In this document: one piece after another, positions 35,756-48,458 of the stretch
How positions within the stretch are numbered: position 1 is the stretch's first letter
Layout: every line of letters starts with the position of its first letter
Assembly: GCF_032854445.1 (NCBI RefSeq)
Contig: NC_088302.1
Location: 15,123,338 to 15,187,337 of the forward strand
DNA: 64,000 nucleotides
Source of the DNA: Liolophura sinensis
Lineage: Eukaryota > Mollusca > Polyplacophora > Chitonida > Chitonidae
Reading direction: 5' to 3'
The notes under the pieces: model-generated
Database searches by the model: none
Seen by the model: the letters and a program-made list of their open reading frames with translations, nothing else
What the model was told of the DNA's origin: nothing
Position numbers and translations under genes: made by a program

Positions 35756-36765
35756 GTCAGAAATTAAATTTGACATTTAAATATCTCCAATACATTACAT
35801 ACCGTACCTGGTATTCTGGTGAGAGCCGTTCACATCGTCATGGTGATTGCAACATGACTTCAGATGAAGATTACGTAGTCAGTGTTCAGCCTGTAAGATC
35901 CATAAATGTTATGACAAGGCCTTTATGAATTTGCTTCATTCGGCTTATATAAAAAAAATCCGGCACATCATTACGGTACATGCTTTAGATAGGCCTAGAT
36001 ATACTAATACAGTACCGGTACAGTAAGCGAAAATTAACCTGGGAAAACTAATTTTTCTGAACTGACAATAGGCCTTTTACAAATTAAGCATGAGTGCTTG
36101 GTATGTATGACTGAACTAAATATCCTTTGCACATCCTTAGAACAATGGGTTTAGGCTGTACTTCAGCACATGTACCGGTAGGCCTACATTACGGCAAATG
36201 TTGCGGGCACTGTTATCACTATAAGCCTACTAGTCTAGGCTACTCATGATTACAGATTCGTGCGAGCACAGTTAAACTGTGGTACATGTAGTCTCAATAT
36301 TGCTAAGGTAACTGTCTCGCCTTGTGGAGATTTTCTGGCTGATAGGTCTTCGCAAAACCCTAGACCATGACGAAGCAGCAATCATGTCATGACAACCAGG
36401 TTAAAGTCCAACTAGTTTAACCCATGAAGTTTGACATGTGCTACATTTCTACCAACACTCGTACCTTGACCGTTAACGTCGCTGGACATAGCCAAGGGGA
36501 ATTTTTCAAATGAGATTATCATGATCAAAATATATTTATGTATTAGTCTTCTATAAGTAATAAGCAAGGTAGGCTGTTCTTTGGTGTATGTAGTTCAGGC
36601 AACAGTGCAAAACGTATCAAAACAACGACAAATTTATTTTTTCATTTTAAAAACAGTCCGTGTCGCTTACACATTTTAGTCAAATTTTTCAAGTCACCCG
36701 ATACCTTCTCTTCCTCCATTTCTAGAGAGCTCACCGGTAGTTTCGGATTCACAAAAATCGCTAAA
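35756..36765. promoter_or_regulatory. Head-to-head interval between NUDT12 and KRTCAP2
   Basis: About 1 kb separates the divergent start codons, so a shared promoter region is likely. No TATA box in a convincing place and no clear CpG island. A minus-strand GTACGG donor near 35805 could end a NUDT12 leader exon, with a very short intron to the CTGACAG acceptor near 35755. Confidence 0.45.
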
Positions 36766-39700
36766 ATGGGTAAGGTTTGGGACTTGAGTTTTATGCCAAT
36801 CATTTTTGTATTTATCTTGGTTTTGTTGTACGATTTCATAAAAGATGCATCGCAGTCAATGTAGTGTGTAGTCAAATATTATCAGGCGGTCAGGTTCCTA
36901 TTTTTCTGAATGCTATTGTGAAACGAGTTGACAGCCAGGTAGTGCAACGTGGCTCACCCAATAAATGAAGTGCAGATGTCAACAACAACACAAGTTTACT
37001 GTGTGACCTACAAATGAAATTGCAGACTTCTGAAATCCGTTCTTCAGTAAATTCGAGTTTCCTTAAAGCAACGTATGCATTTGATGCTGTTCTTTTAAAG
37101 TTACATTTTTGAGATCATGTAAAGAAATCACCGTGACCCGCCTGAAAGTGTGACGTGTAGGCCTATCAAGTATCATGATAACTAGGTAGTCCAGTGCAGT
37201 ATGAATATGTGTTTTGTAATTCTGATTTGAGACGGAGTCCTATTATCTATCGCCATGTCTTCTATTTTACCTGTCTGCTCATCAGCAACATGAAGATATC
37301 GCCCAAAACACCATGAATTTGGTAACGGGGTAACCCCGAAAGACTCCAACTACTTTTCTTATACTGGCCAAGCATCGTTGGAGTCTTAATGCTAGCAGCA
37401 GTGTTAATTTCATACTCAATGGTGCAGTGGGTGCCGAAAGCAGGTCTTTAGGTTGGTGTCTTTCATTTGCATGAGACTTGTTCGATGACAAGGATAATCG
37501 GCCTGGACGTTTGTTTAGTACGAAATTAACACTGTTAGCATTGAGACTCCAGTAATGCTGGGGCAGTATAAGAAAAGGAGTTGGCGTCTTTAGGGGCTAG
37601 TTACAGGGGAAAACTAGCCCCAGGTGTCTGTTTCAACTTTTCACGATCAGGGCGTAATTTAGTCTGCATGACGGCACTTTCACTGTGATACTACACTAGA
37701 GTGCCGTCATGCATCCTTATATTTATTTGTGCTGAAGTGATGCCAGAGTTCTGCAACCTCAAACTTCAGGAACTTATAGTTTGTCTCCTGTCAAAATACA
37801 AACCTCCACAAATATGCACGCTACAAGTCAGGTAAATGAGTACATTTTGTTTACTTTCAGCATTGCCAAGTGGAATATCGGCTTTGATTTCATCGACTCT
37901 GACAATCCTGCTGTTTGCTGCGATGCAGATGTTCAGGCACCAGTTAGCTTCCACAGAGTATTTAACAGTGGCCGGTGGATTCATTGGCTCCCTCTTGTTT
38001 ATTTTAATGCTGACTGTATCCTTATGGATGTGATTACATGTTTTCATTTCTCAAGTCTGTTTGTAAGGTAGAGCTGCGTAAATTTATGAAATACTCCACA
38101 GGGAATAACTACAAGAAGATTACAAGCCCAGTTCGCGAAAAGAGATCATATGTAAATCAAATGTAAAACATACAATTGAGTTTACAATTAATTGGCAAAA
38201 TAAGTTACTTAATTTCCAATTAAATTGGCACATCTTTGCAAATATTGTTAAAAATTACTAACTAGTAGCAAAGTGTTTCACTTAGCATTAATTTTGAGCC
38301 AATTATAAGTACATGTATTTACAACTATCATATCTTACAGTCACAGTGCAAAAGGGTGTTGATTGTAAGTTAGGGCTGGGCTACAATTATGTCTCAGTAG
38401 CTTGCAATCCTTTCTGCGCTCGGCAGATAACAGATAAATAATAATTTACAGAATAAAACAGTTCTCAGTTCGTGCAATACCATCCCATTAGCATACTATT
38501 AGTTTGTCTGTGGGGCCTGTGAAATAGCAGCGGATGTATAAATTTTCTACACCTTACACATATATGGACATGGTAACTCAACACACTCTGTGGGTCGAAG
38601 ACTACTTGAATTGTAGCAAAAGACATGCTACTTTGTTGAACTAGTGGCATGCCACTGAGAACATTTGTGTGACTGGCATCACACCTACTGAAGCTTAGTG
38701 ATCGCTCAAGCAAAGGCCATTACGCCTCTGACCAATGCTTTACCTTAAATATCCAGATTTCATATATGGCATATCATATCAAATCAAGCATATCATATTT
38801 TAATATTAAATAAATATAAACATATTTCAATGTGGATGTGTTCAAGTACATGTATATCAAACATTTTGAATATGTTCAGATTATCAAGCAAACAGTATTT
38901 CCTTAATACAATACTAGGCTGTTGGAAACTTTGAATCTTCAGCATTTGGCAAAGGTTTCCAGACAAAACTTTTCCCAGAAGGTAAGGTGATTAGGGTTAA
39001 TATTCACTTATTGGTACATATATATACTCCACAACATTAGTCATGATTATAGACATATTGTACACATATCTTTACTCCCTGTGTGCTTCAGATTGCAGGT
39101 ATTGTATTAGTATTACAAAATTTGAATACAAGAGAAAAGCTGAAATAAATATTAAATCTATGTATTAATAACTATACCGGAGACTTTAGAAATTCTCTAT
39201 TGGTCTGGAAAATAATGTAAAATTCTTTATCTATTTGATTGGTGTTTTATGGCGTACTCAAGAATACTTCACTTATGGTGCGGCGGCCAGCATTATGGTG
39301 TGAGGAAACCAGGTACAGCCTGGGGGAAACCCACGACCATCTGCAGGTTGCTGGCCGACCTAGAATTCCATAAGAAGTGTGACAACTATTGCAGCACGTA
39401 TGTGAAGGTATATATTAAATTGTGAATTAATAGTGTAATGTTTTTGGGTATGTTGCAAATATTTATTATCTATACATCAGTTAAATCCCAGTTTCTCCTT
39501 CACTGATAAAAATGATATCTTCACTAGTTAGATATCACTTTTGTTATTACATTTTGCTATTACACTGCTGGAGACCTTGACCCTTGACCACTTCCGCGCA
39601 ATATATAGTTGGCCAAAAAAAAAAAAGGAGTTAGAAATTCTTCATGTGCTTAATTTACGTAAATACCTATATTGCATTAGCATTAAGCACCTTTGTTGAA

Positions 39701-40705
39701 TGTATAATTACTTGCAGACAGCGTTGAAAACTGTAAAAAGGGTTTGTAAGCGTGAACGAATGCAGCACGTATGAATAGAATCAGAAATACGACAAAGATG
39801 GCACATTGCTTATTTTTTCATGAATGCCACAGATAAATTGATACACATCTATTTACATGTAGAGAAAATGTCAGGATATAAATAATAAATAGCATATTGC
39901 ACAGTGACGGTTGAATACCACACATATTGTTCTTATGAAAGGTAGAAATGATAACCAGCTTGACACTTCGAGGCTTGTGGGTTATCATTTCTCACTCAAA
40001 CAATATTTATGGTATTCAACCTTCACTGTGCAATATCCTCTATATATTCCACATTTGTATTACAAGATTCTATAAAAGGCAATGTAGTGGTAGTGATATT
40101 TATGCTTCAAAGAACAGAGGGCCATTTCTTAAGACACATCAGAGGTAAAATAACGAGATGTATTCAGATTTCCAAGGCTTTTGCACTAGTAACATGCACA
40201 AGTAACACTAGTAACTGTTATGATGGCATAAATTGTTTGACTGAAAGTTATTATAAAGTAATATACTTGTACTTAATACCATTCTTGCATCTTTGATTTT
40301 GTTCTTTTCGTTTCAGTTATACTTTGTTTAGTTGCTGCAATGTTTGCATCTGGGCTGGTTCACAGGGTGTGTGCAACAACTTGGTACGTACTCACATGTA
40401 CGCACAGACTGACAAATTAACACTGGCCAAAAGATAACCTTTCTGACAGCAGTAATCACATCCTAGTCTCTGTCAGCTGTTTAATGTATTTCACCTAGAG
40501 TGTGGTATTATGACCAGCTATATATGTTAGAGAACTGTGTAACTATTTTACTGAATAATAATGAGTACATTAACTGACAATAACCCTTTCATTTTCCAGT
40601 ATGATCTTTTCCCTGGTGGCCCTCTATTATATGAACAGAATAGCACTGACAAAATACGCGCCAGTTGTAGCCACAGCTACGCCAGCCAAGAAGAAGAGGA
40701 ACTAA
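36766..40705 (+). CDS. KRTCAP2: Oligosaccharyltransferase subunit KCP2 (keratinocyte-associated protein 2)
   Basis: Family role: small multi-pass subunit of the STT3A-type oligosaccharyltransferase that helps couple it to the Sec61/TRAP translocon for co-translational N-glycosylation. Exons: 36766-36769 (only ATG plus one base), 37861-38015, 38918-38981, 40317-40383, 40600-40705; 131 residues (human 136). Visible: a first hydrophobic span (SSTLTILLFAAMQMF), the hallmark RHQLASTEYLTVAGGFIGS, a second hydrophobic span, AFGKGFQTKLFPE, a third span (CLVAAMFASGLVHRVC), a fourth span, and a basic C-terminus TPAKKKRN like the human SKKRN end. The tiny first exon is inferred from the GTAAGG donor after ATGG and the required phase. 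AATAAA at 40773-40778 is a plausible polyadenylation signal. Confidence 0.94.
37326..37713. repeat. Cluster of four palindromes in KRTCAP2 intron 1
   Basis: (a) CGGGGTAACCCCG at 37326-37338. (b) Arms of about 68 bp at 37342-37411 and 37522-37588 (GACTCCAACTACTTTTCTT against the reverse complement of AAGAAAAGGAGTTGGCGTC). (c) GGGGCTAGTT at 37593-37602 against AACTAGCCCC at 37612-37621. (d) TGCATGACGGCACT at 37665-37678 against AGTGCCGTCATGCA at 37700-37713. Possibly one foldback element plus neighbours; no coding capacity. Confidence 0.8.
39228..39375 (-). repeat. SINE-1 copy in KRTCAP2 intron 3
   Basis: Reverse tail (TTGATTGGTGTTTTATGGC, ACTCAAGAATACTTCAC) and body (GGCCAGCATTATGGTGTG, GACCATCTGCAGGTTGCTGG). 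No head. Confidence 0.8.
39893..40042. repeat. Near-perfect foldback, ~65-bp arms
   Basis: The left arm (ATATTGCACAGTGACGGTTG through AGAAATGATAACC) is repeated inverted in the right arm (GGTTATCATTTCTC through CACTGTGCAATAT) with a spacer of about 20 bp. Typical of a short MITE. KRTCAP2 intron 3. Confidence 0.75.
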
Positions 40706-42344
40706 AGCAGAGAGGAGACATCCTGTTGATACATCTTCATCGATCACATCTTGTTTATCTGTACACATTCTGTAATAAATGGTACTTTACTAGGTTACTA
40801 CTAGTAGTCTTGATTTGTTTTTCATTTTGTGAACAGAAACATTGTGTTTGTTCTGCTTGTTACATCTGCAAGGGATTTGCTCAGTGGACAGCGGGTTATA
40901 TTGGACATCTCTAAAGATAGGGTAAGATTTGTGATCCACTGGCATCTAACTGGAGTTCAGTATTACATATGCTTTTGATACAGTAAGCCTACAGTGTCAA
41001 GGCAGTAGACTATAAAATAAACTTCTTCGCTCACTGGTCCATATTCGGAAGAATCTTGCACTGATCAGATTGTTCATAGTAATTTCAAAATGATACAGAA
41101 GACAGCTACCATGGTTCACAGACTGGAGAGCCTGTCTTGTAAGCAAGAGACTGCACAATCCTGGGATGCTAAAGATGAAAATTTTTTAATTCTGCAATCT
41201 TGAAACAGGTACTCCCTCAGTGTTCAGCATAAAAGGACAGGCCAAGTAACAACCCAGTGTAACTATATCGCGACATGAATCGAGTCATATTTGTGTCTCT
41301 GGTGTGGTGTTTTAAAACGCAAAGTAAACATACCAACAAAAACAGGAGGCTTGTATCCATTAGTCTGTTCAGGTCAAAACCAGTCTGGTTCAATAAAGCT
41401 TGATGTGGAATTGCTGGACCATTCAAATGCAGTAGTACCAAGGAGGGTACACTGAAATTCCTCAACTTTTTCACATGATGGTAAGATGGTTATTGAAGTA
41501 CATGGAAATTCTGAGGGCATTATTCTGTGCAGACTGATAAAATTAAACTCTGTTAAGCCCAGAAATTGGCCAGCATGAATGGTTCCGAAACGTCGCTCCT
41601 TGAAATGCGAAAAGGTTGAGGAAATATGGTAACTTATTTTCCGTTAACAGTTCAGTAAATTCATTGAATTGGACAAGGAATTCTCCAGGTCCTTTAAGAC
41701 TTTTAAAAAAAGACGCCGGCGCCCAGGCAGTCAACGGCTTAAGCGACCGCTTCTTCTAATGTCCAACATGAACGTTCTTACAGACAAAGTTGGTGTGTTT
41801 TACCACCATACTGGGTGTACAGTTGAAGCTGACACCGGATTTGTTGATATACATGTACTGAACAGTACAGCTGGGGACATCCGTGTATCGTTAACTATCA
41901 GTTAAGCCACGTGTCCACAGCTATAGTTTTACTCCTTGGCTAGACAAGATGCCAGTGAATCACGTGCAAGTCCATGTGTAAAAAACGGGTTCGTCATTAA
42001 CATGTGGACGGTTGGTGGTGTACATGCGGAACTCCAGTTTCCCCATCCTTTGGACTGTCATCGTTTAAGTTAGAAAGTCTTGCGAATGGTGTTAACATAA
42101 CGAACAAATATTTGCACGATTTAGTACTTTCATCTGGTGTTGCAGGCCTATATATTGGGGACAAGTGGTGTCATTATAGATGGGCTTTGTATACTTCATA
42201 AATTCACGTTAACATGTTTCCTTCGTGAAAAAAGGGTATAGAGAATTGTACCGCAGCCAGCTAATATAAAGTGAAAAAAAAAATGCATGAAATTAATGAT
42301 CGTAGACTACCATTGTTAATTTATTTTCACCTTCGTGAGGAAGA

Positions 42345-42712
42345 GATGGCTTCGGCGGCCTAATGGTTAGAGTGTCCGCCGCCGGAAGTCGGGAGATTCG
42401 GAATCAAACCAGTATCGGGTCATACCAAAGAATTTAAAATGGTACTTGTTGCTGCCTCGCTTGGCTGCTTAGCACTGAAAGGTTAGAGCAGGGATTGATT
42501 GGCCCAGTGTCAGTATGAGGTGACTGGGTGGGGCGCCATGTCTGGTGTCTCCGGCATGATACTTCGGTGACGGTAGCGGTTTCGCAGCATGGACTCACCC
42601 TGCGACAAAAAGACACAGTATATAGTACACACACACACACACACCTAATGACTCCTCGCGGTCACATGAGTGAAAACTTGTTAAGTACGACGTTAAACCC
42701 GAAGCATTTATG
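42345..42712 (+). repeat. SINE-2 copy with tRNA-like head
   Basis: The head GGCCTAATGGTTAGAGTGTC (A box) and GATTCGGAATCAAACC (B-box-like) is followed by a body with TTAAAATGGTACTTGTTGCT, GTCTGGTGTCTCCGGCATGA, a CA dinucleotide run, CACACCTAATGACTCC, CACATGAGTGAAAAC and the end ACGACGTTAAACCC. This is the reference copy of the family here. Confidence 0.8.
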
Positions 42713-43996
42713 TCTGCATTCATGAGGAAGGAACTATAATAGTCATTTCCGTGTATAACGTGAGCGTACTCTTGCCAATGTAGGCATATTAATTATTCCA
42801 ACATTAAATACGACGTTTGGGGTGGTGAAAAAAAAACCAAACCAAAAAAAAAACAAAAAAAAAAACAAAAAACAAACACACACATCATATCTAATTTTCC
42901 CTAACGGGATTATTAATAAATGATGAATGAAGTAATTACCAGATTGTTTTATTATATCACACACGGCACATCTCTACTGCAGCCTTGAGGTCAACAAGAA
43001 ATGCGAAACTACTGAGGATCACGCCTGAAAGTGGGCTTCTTACATTAAGGCTTACTTTAGGGAATTTGGCAAAAAAAAAAAAAAAAAAAATCAAGTCATT
43101 CTATAAAGAAATAGGTTTACCTTCAATTAAGGCACCTTGTTACGATATTTACTACACAGAATATTCAGTTTATGACAACAGCACAACAACTTCAAGGACA
43201 GAAATAAGCCACATCCCACGCATTGGCTTTTGTTCTTATTTGGATTCACCGGTGAGGTTTCAGCAATTATGGCGTACGTAGGCCGACGTGGTTTTGCCAG
43301 AGTCACCCAGAAGTCTTAAATTTCAGTTCTTCATAAAAATGATGATAAAAAGGCTTGTAGAAACTGCGACCCATTGCCATGTTCCTGACGAACCTGCTGA
43401 CGAAGCGGCCCGGAAATTAACGAAAATGTAAATTATTCAAAGGGATGATATAGGCTAGGCAATGCATTCGATTGTTGTTTTGGGTATATGTATTTGTAAT
43501 ATTAATTGTATTGATCTAGTTCCTGAACCACATTCTGTAATACACAACTATATTTAGTGCCCGGTTCTGAATGTAGAACTGTAAGCTGCATGTATGAGCG
43601 ATGAGAACAATCTGGTGCAATTCGAAGCGGCAGGAAAAACTGGCCCCAAATCTACATTCATTATTTTAAACGTATTTCTGGACTATAACAAGCATTTCAA
43701 ACAAGATAAAATATGGTGGCCTTTTTCAACCACATCTTAAGATCTTAATCTTACATGTTGTGACGTCACATTACTTTTGTCTTCCGAATTTTCCTTATTT
43801 TTCTATAAAGAGCATTTTGAAAATAGTTAATTTTTGTGAAATCATCTCTGATGAACTCTCTGAAAATAATTGATTCTGCGCCATTTTTGAGATGGAAAAA
43901 TATTTAACACAGAATTTTAAGTATTTCTGAACACAGTTCCCTATTACCTTTCATTTGAGGAACTTTCATTTTTCTTCACTTCATGAACGCCTTAAC

Positions 43997-44270
43997 GGGG
44001 CCTCCGTGGCTCAGTCGGTTAGCGCGCTAGCGCAGCGTAATGACCCAGAAGCCTCTCACCAATGCGGTCGCTGTGAGTTCAAGACCAGCTCATGCTGCCT
44101 TCCTCTCCGGTCGTACGTGGGAAGGTTTGCCAGCAACCTGCGGATGGTCGTGGGTTTCCCCCGGGCTCTGCCCGGTTTCCACCCACCATAATGCTGGCCG
44201 CCGTCGTATAAGTGAAATATTCTTGAGTACGGCGTAAAACACCAATCAAAAAAAAAAAAAAAAAAAAAAA
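43997..44270 (+). repeat. Full-length SINE-1 with target-site duplication
   Basis: The head GCCTCCGTGGCTCAGTCGG with GTTAGCGCGCTAGCGC, then GTGAGTTCAAG (B box), the conserved body, the GTAAAACACCAATC tail and a 20-plus A run. Flanked by perfect direct repeats TGAACGCCTTAAC at 43984-43996 and 44271-44283. The intact duplication and pure A tail point to a recent insertion by LINE-type target-primed integration. Confidence 0.95.
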
Positions 44271-44717
44271 TGAACGCCTTAACAATGTAGCGGTAATGTA
44301 TTCATTGGGCAGCAGTATCGACCTATACTAGGCTGTACAATCGAGGTCGCAATGTTTTCTGTGTACTGAAAGAAATGAAAAAAGGGACAAATTTCTGAAA
44401 GTCATGCATGCCACTTAGACGCAAAATACACCGTCGTTTCGTCACAAATGACAGTCCATTAGTTACAAGTTATGTGTACATTAATTGTTTACTCGCAGTT
44501 TCAAGTTGTCTTTGCAGGATCACAGATTGTATTCATTACCGGTACCGGTAGGCCCTAATCTGAATGTAGATTATAATGTGTGGCCTAATGTACGTATATA
44601 TACATTGCACATTATAATCGAATTTCATTCTTTTCTTGCAAGTTTCAACATACAGTGTTCAGTCCACGTTTACGATGAATGTTTCAAAGGTGTATATTGA
44701 AGTCGCTATGTTCCATA

Positions 44718-44938
44718 TCGGCCCTCTGTGGCCGAGGTGAGTGTAGCGTGCCAGCGCGGCGCAATGACTCAAGCAGGAACCTCTCACCACAGCTGCCGCT
44801 GTGAGTTCAAGTTCAGCTAGCTCACACGGTATTCAAGAATATTTCACTTATACGACGGCGGCCAGAATATGGTATATGGCGGGTGAAAACTTGGGCATAG
44901 CATGGGAGAAAAAACATCCCACCATCCGCAGGATTTTA
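44718..44938. repeat. Rearranged SINE-1: head joined to inverted tail
   Basis: 44718-44825 reads a plus-strand SINE-1 head (CTCTGTGGCCGAGG, GCGCAATGACTCAAG, GTGAGTTCAAGTTCAGC). 44826-44938 then reads the 3' half in reverse (ATTCAAGAATATTTCACTTA, CGGCGGCCAG, CACCATCCGCAGGA). Confidence 0.7.
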
Positions 44939-45339
44939 GGACTATGAGACCGCTACACAAGCCTATAATTAGTGTATACATAGAGCAGTTTGTGAATATC
45001 CGTGTACGTATTTTAGCTTAAGTAATTTATTGAAATTGGATCTAATCACATTTCTGATCATATTTATGCATAAACTTATCCAAATTTTCCTCAACCCATA
45101 GTCATGCAGTGTACTCTCACTATTGTCCAAACTACTCACCGTACATTTAGCCGATCAGTTTAGCAGTAACAGAAAGCAGTTTTATTTTAAACGGGTATAA
45201 AGGCTACCATGGAGGTATCTGCACATTTGTAGTTCCATCGACTGTACTAAAATGACGGACAGCGTGGAGATTTATAGCTGTACAAGTCCGCTTCCGCTAT
45301 TTATTCTAGTCGGCATTTTTAACGCGGTCTTACTTGCAC

Positions 45340-45492
45340 CAATCACAACACAGGGCCGCCACTTTTAAAGAGTTTATTACTCATGCGGCGGCGCGGACGA
45401 ACAGTTCAAAACAGAGGAACGTTTGGGTGAGAGGAAATGAATATCAGCTGAACATTTAGTTTACGTGAAGGAGCCCCAGTTGTTGGATTTCG
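45340..45492 (+). promoter_or_regulatory. Candidate promoter and noncoding first exon of the TACC gene
   Basis: A locally GC-richer stretch (GCGGCGGCGCGGACGAAC) with an upstream CCAAT box (ACCAATCAC, about 45336) leads to a strong donor, GATTTCGGTAAGG, at 45492/45493. The TACC coding start lies about 3 kb further, directly after an acceptor at 48458, so an upstream leader exon is needed and this is the best candidate. Confidence 0.35.
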
Positions 45493-48458
45493 GTAAGGAA
45501 CATTTACCGCTGCTCACACGCATATTAACACTTCCCTAGCTTGAAATTATCAACGTCAAAACTCGCCGACTCAAAGGCGAGAAAAAGGTTTCCACAGCAC
45601 ACACTCCTCAGTCGCTGACACCATCTTGAGCAGCTACGAACGTGTCCCATAGTGGAGCATTGGGAAGAGACTTCAAGCTCCAGCTCTGCTGTGTCGTTAT
45701 CATACACTGAACAATTTGAAAAGCCTAAATCAATCACATGATGAAAACAAACTCATAAAGATGGTGGATTCAGGAGGGTAGATCCAGAAAGTATCCTTTT
45801 TTGTCATTTTGTGTAATATTGCCATAGACAGTTTTTGGTAAGGTGAATTAAAGAACAGCGCTAAGTTTATTACAGAGACCACACAACTGATGTTGATTTA
45901 TGGGAAGTTTTAATGTGCTGTGAACAGCTGTAAATGTTCTTTACTGTGGGGCTGTTTCACACCGAACTCATGCAACTGCATTTCTTGAAATGAGAGTTAA
46001 CTCACTCCGCGACTACTGAATGTTTTACGCCAGTGTTAGCTGATTTACAATTATTTCTTGGTTCACAGAAAATGGAAAAAAATAGATTAGTGTATGTATG
46101 TCATGTGCTGACTTCTAGTGTCAAATCAAATTGTGCTACTGTAGGAAATCTTTCAACTGAATTCAAAACTACAACAACTGTTACTGTAATTCTTCAACTG
46201 TTTTGCATGATGGCAAGGTGATTATTCAGGCAAATTCTGAAGGCATTGTTCTGTGTTAAAATTATACTTTTTATGAAACCCTGAACCTGGTTAATCCAAC
46301 CAATGTAATTTTGTCTCCAAAATCAAATAAAAAAACATAAAATGCACTTGAAGTTGCTCTTTCATCTGCGAAAAGGTTGAGGAATTAGGGTAACATAATG
46401 CTGGCATACACTGATACAGACAGAACTGACTAAAAGCAAACAACTGCACCGGCCATTACAAACACCATCCATTCAAACCTAGCTGTGTCTGCTGTTCAGT
46501 TTCCTTCCTTGCCCTTGGGCTTCAGAAAATGAATTGATAGGTCTAATCATCCGTTCTCATCCAAGTGGAGCTTTTTATAGCTCATGTAGTACATGACATT
46601 TGTAGTTTAATGTTACACTGCACAAGTGTCCTGCAAAATGACAAAAAGGTTTTGCAGGATTGAAAAGTAAGAGTTTTGTAGTAGAGGACTTACATTGTAC
46701 ATGTGTCATCATCATGTAACTTGGCTTGTTATTCATGAGCTTTCAGGAGATTTGTGATTTCCATTTACGATGCTTGTGTCAAAGCATATAATTTTCACAA
46801 TCTACGTTGGCAGCTATAGGTTAAGCTTTAGTATGGTTTACAGACAACTTTCAGATACATTCATAGCTGTTTTAAGTAATGTTATCTTTCTCTTTTTTCC
46901 CCCCTTCAGATTCAGATTGGGTAGGTGTTTAAAATCACATTTTAATATTTGTGTTAATTTGCATGCATTGTTCCCTTGTTTGTGAGAGTTTGGCAACACC
47001 AGTTTGAGCTTTGTACATGCACTTTCAAACCATTCATGTGGTAAAACTGTGTGTAATAAAAAGTCTCGGGACTCTTCTCTGCAAAATACTGAAAGCTCAG
47101 AATCTTCCGAGGTACACATGGGCTAGTCATTTAGTTCACGGTCAGAGTGGGTACATGGGAGATACTGCTGCTTGTCAGTGTGGTTATGAATATAGTGGCA
47201 ATAGTGCTGTGACACCAGCGTTCAGGTCCTTGTATGATTGTAAAGATCACAACCAGTTAACACCTTGCCGTGAAAAGTCATCAGTTACAGAGTGAGAATT
47301 AAAAGATGCCTATGAAAACTAAAACAAAGATCGTGTTTCTGTAAAGCCAAATGAAGAAAATTATGCCCAAGAATTTATTATTATTTTTTTTTATTTTCCT
47401 TTTTGGGGTATTTTTACTCACATTAATTAACCCTCTACATGTATGTTATGCATATTTTCTGTCAGTGGTTGGATTTTTTGGGGTAATTATGTCATCGTTG
47501 AACTTGCTTGGAGCATGAACACCCTGAAGTGCCCTGAGACCAGTGAACCTTGGTAGCTATCGTGATGAACCTGAGCGTATTTAACTACTCATTCGGAGCC
47601 ATTTTGTTTTTCATTGAGATTTTCTTAAAGTAAACAATGGAATCATTCATAGATATTTCCATTATGTTCAGATATGGTTTGTTGTGTCAATTTAGCTGGT
47701 CCAAAAAGAGTGGGATGGTTTCAGGCTTGAGCATCTTCTGATTTCCATGTGACATTTTGAGAGGAATGAACAGGGAATGCTGTAAGCTGTATGCTGTCAC
47801 TGTCAAACTCCTCCATTAAATGATTATAGATTTTTGGTTCAAACAGAAACCGTCATGTATTGAATGACATTTCTTCCATGTTGTGTGAATTTACATTGTT
47901 CTCTGTTCACTGATATACACTGGACCTGATTTGTTGTCGGTAGGCTGCCAGCCCTGTACACATGTTATATATATATAGTTTAGACAAGCTGACATAATCA
48001 GACACTGCATGGGTTTGCTCTGCCAGCTTAGCATCCCCTCTGCTCCCCGCCCCCTCTCCAATTCCGCAGCATGATTGTAAAAAAAGTCAAGCTTGAGATA
48101 TTCCTGTAATTCTGTGACTATTTCACATGTTTGCAGGATGTTTATTCAAACATATGTAAGGGTGTTATTCTGTGTAAACTTGTAAAACTCCCCTGAAATT
48201 GTTTTTTTTTTCCTCCAAAAATTGAAATAAAAAGGCGCATAAATCACACTGAAAGTTGCTCTTTTACATGTTTATGTGAAAAAGTTGAGGAATTACATGT
48301 GCGAAAAAGTTGAGTGCATTTTTAATGCACTTACAGTGTGACCCAATCTGACTGGGTGACCTCCAGCTTTGGAATAATGGTATTGAGTAATCTGAGGGTT
48401 ACTTTGCCAAAACTACAATGTATTACAAAACCCCATTCCATTGTTTTCACATTTACAG
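45493..48458. other. Probable TACC intron 1, no coding exon seen
   Basis: AT-rich sequence with R4-type repeats at 46190-46400 and 48120-48320. No other gene recognised. Confidence 0.5.

Larger units (their letters stand above)
40706..45340. other. Intergenic region between KRTCAP2 and the TACC gene
   Basis: No gene seen. Contents: KRTCAP2 3' UTR to about 40.8 kb; an R4-type repeat at 41465-41640; SINE-2 at 42345-42712; A-rich runs at 42830-42880 and 43071-43090; SINE-1 at 43997-44270; a rearranged SINE at 44718-44938. The open stretch at 41669-41905 has no recognisable domain. Confidence 0.6.

Noticed and set aside
41669-41905. 78-codon open frame with a basic N-terminus
   Set aside because: No recognisable domain, no splice or promoter context, and it lies next to repeat R4.
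43997-44090. Possible tRNA gene
   Set aside because: A and B boxes are present, but they are followed by a SINE body and A tail with target-site duplications, so it is a retroposon head and not a functional tRNA.
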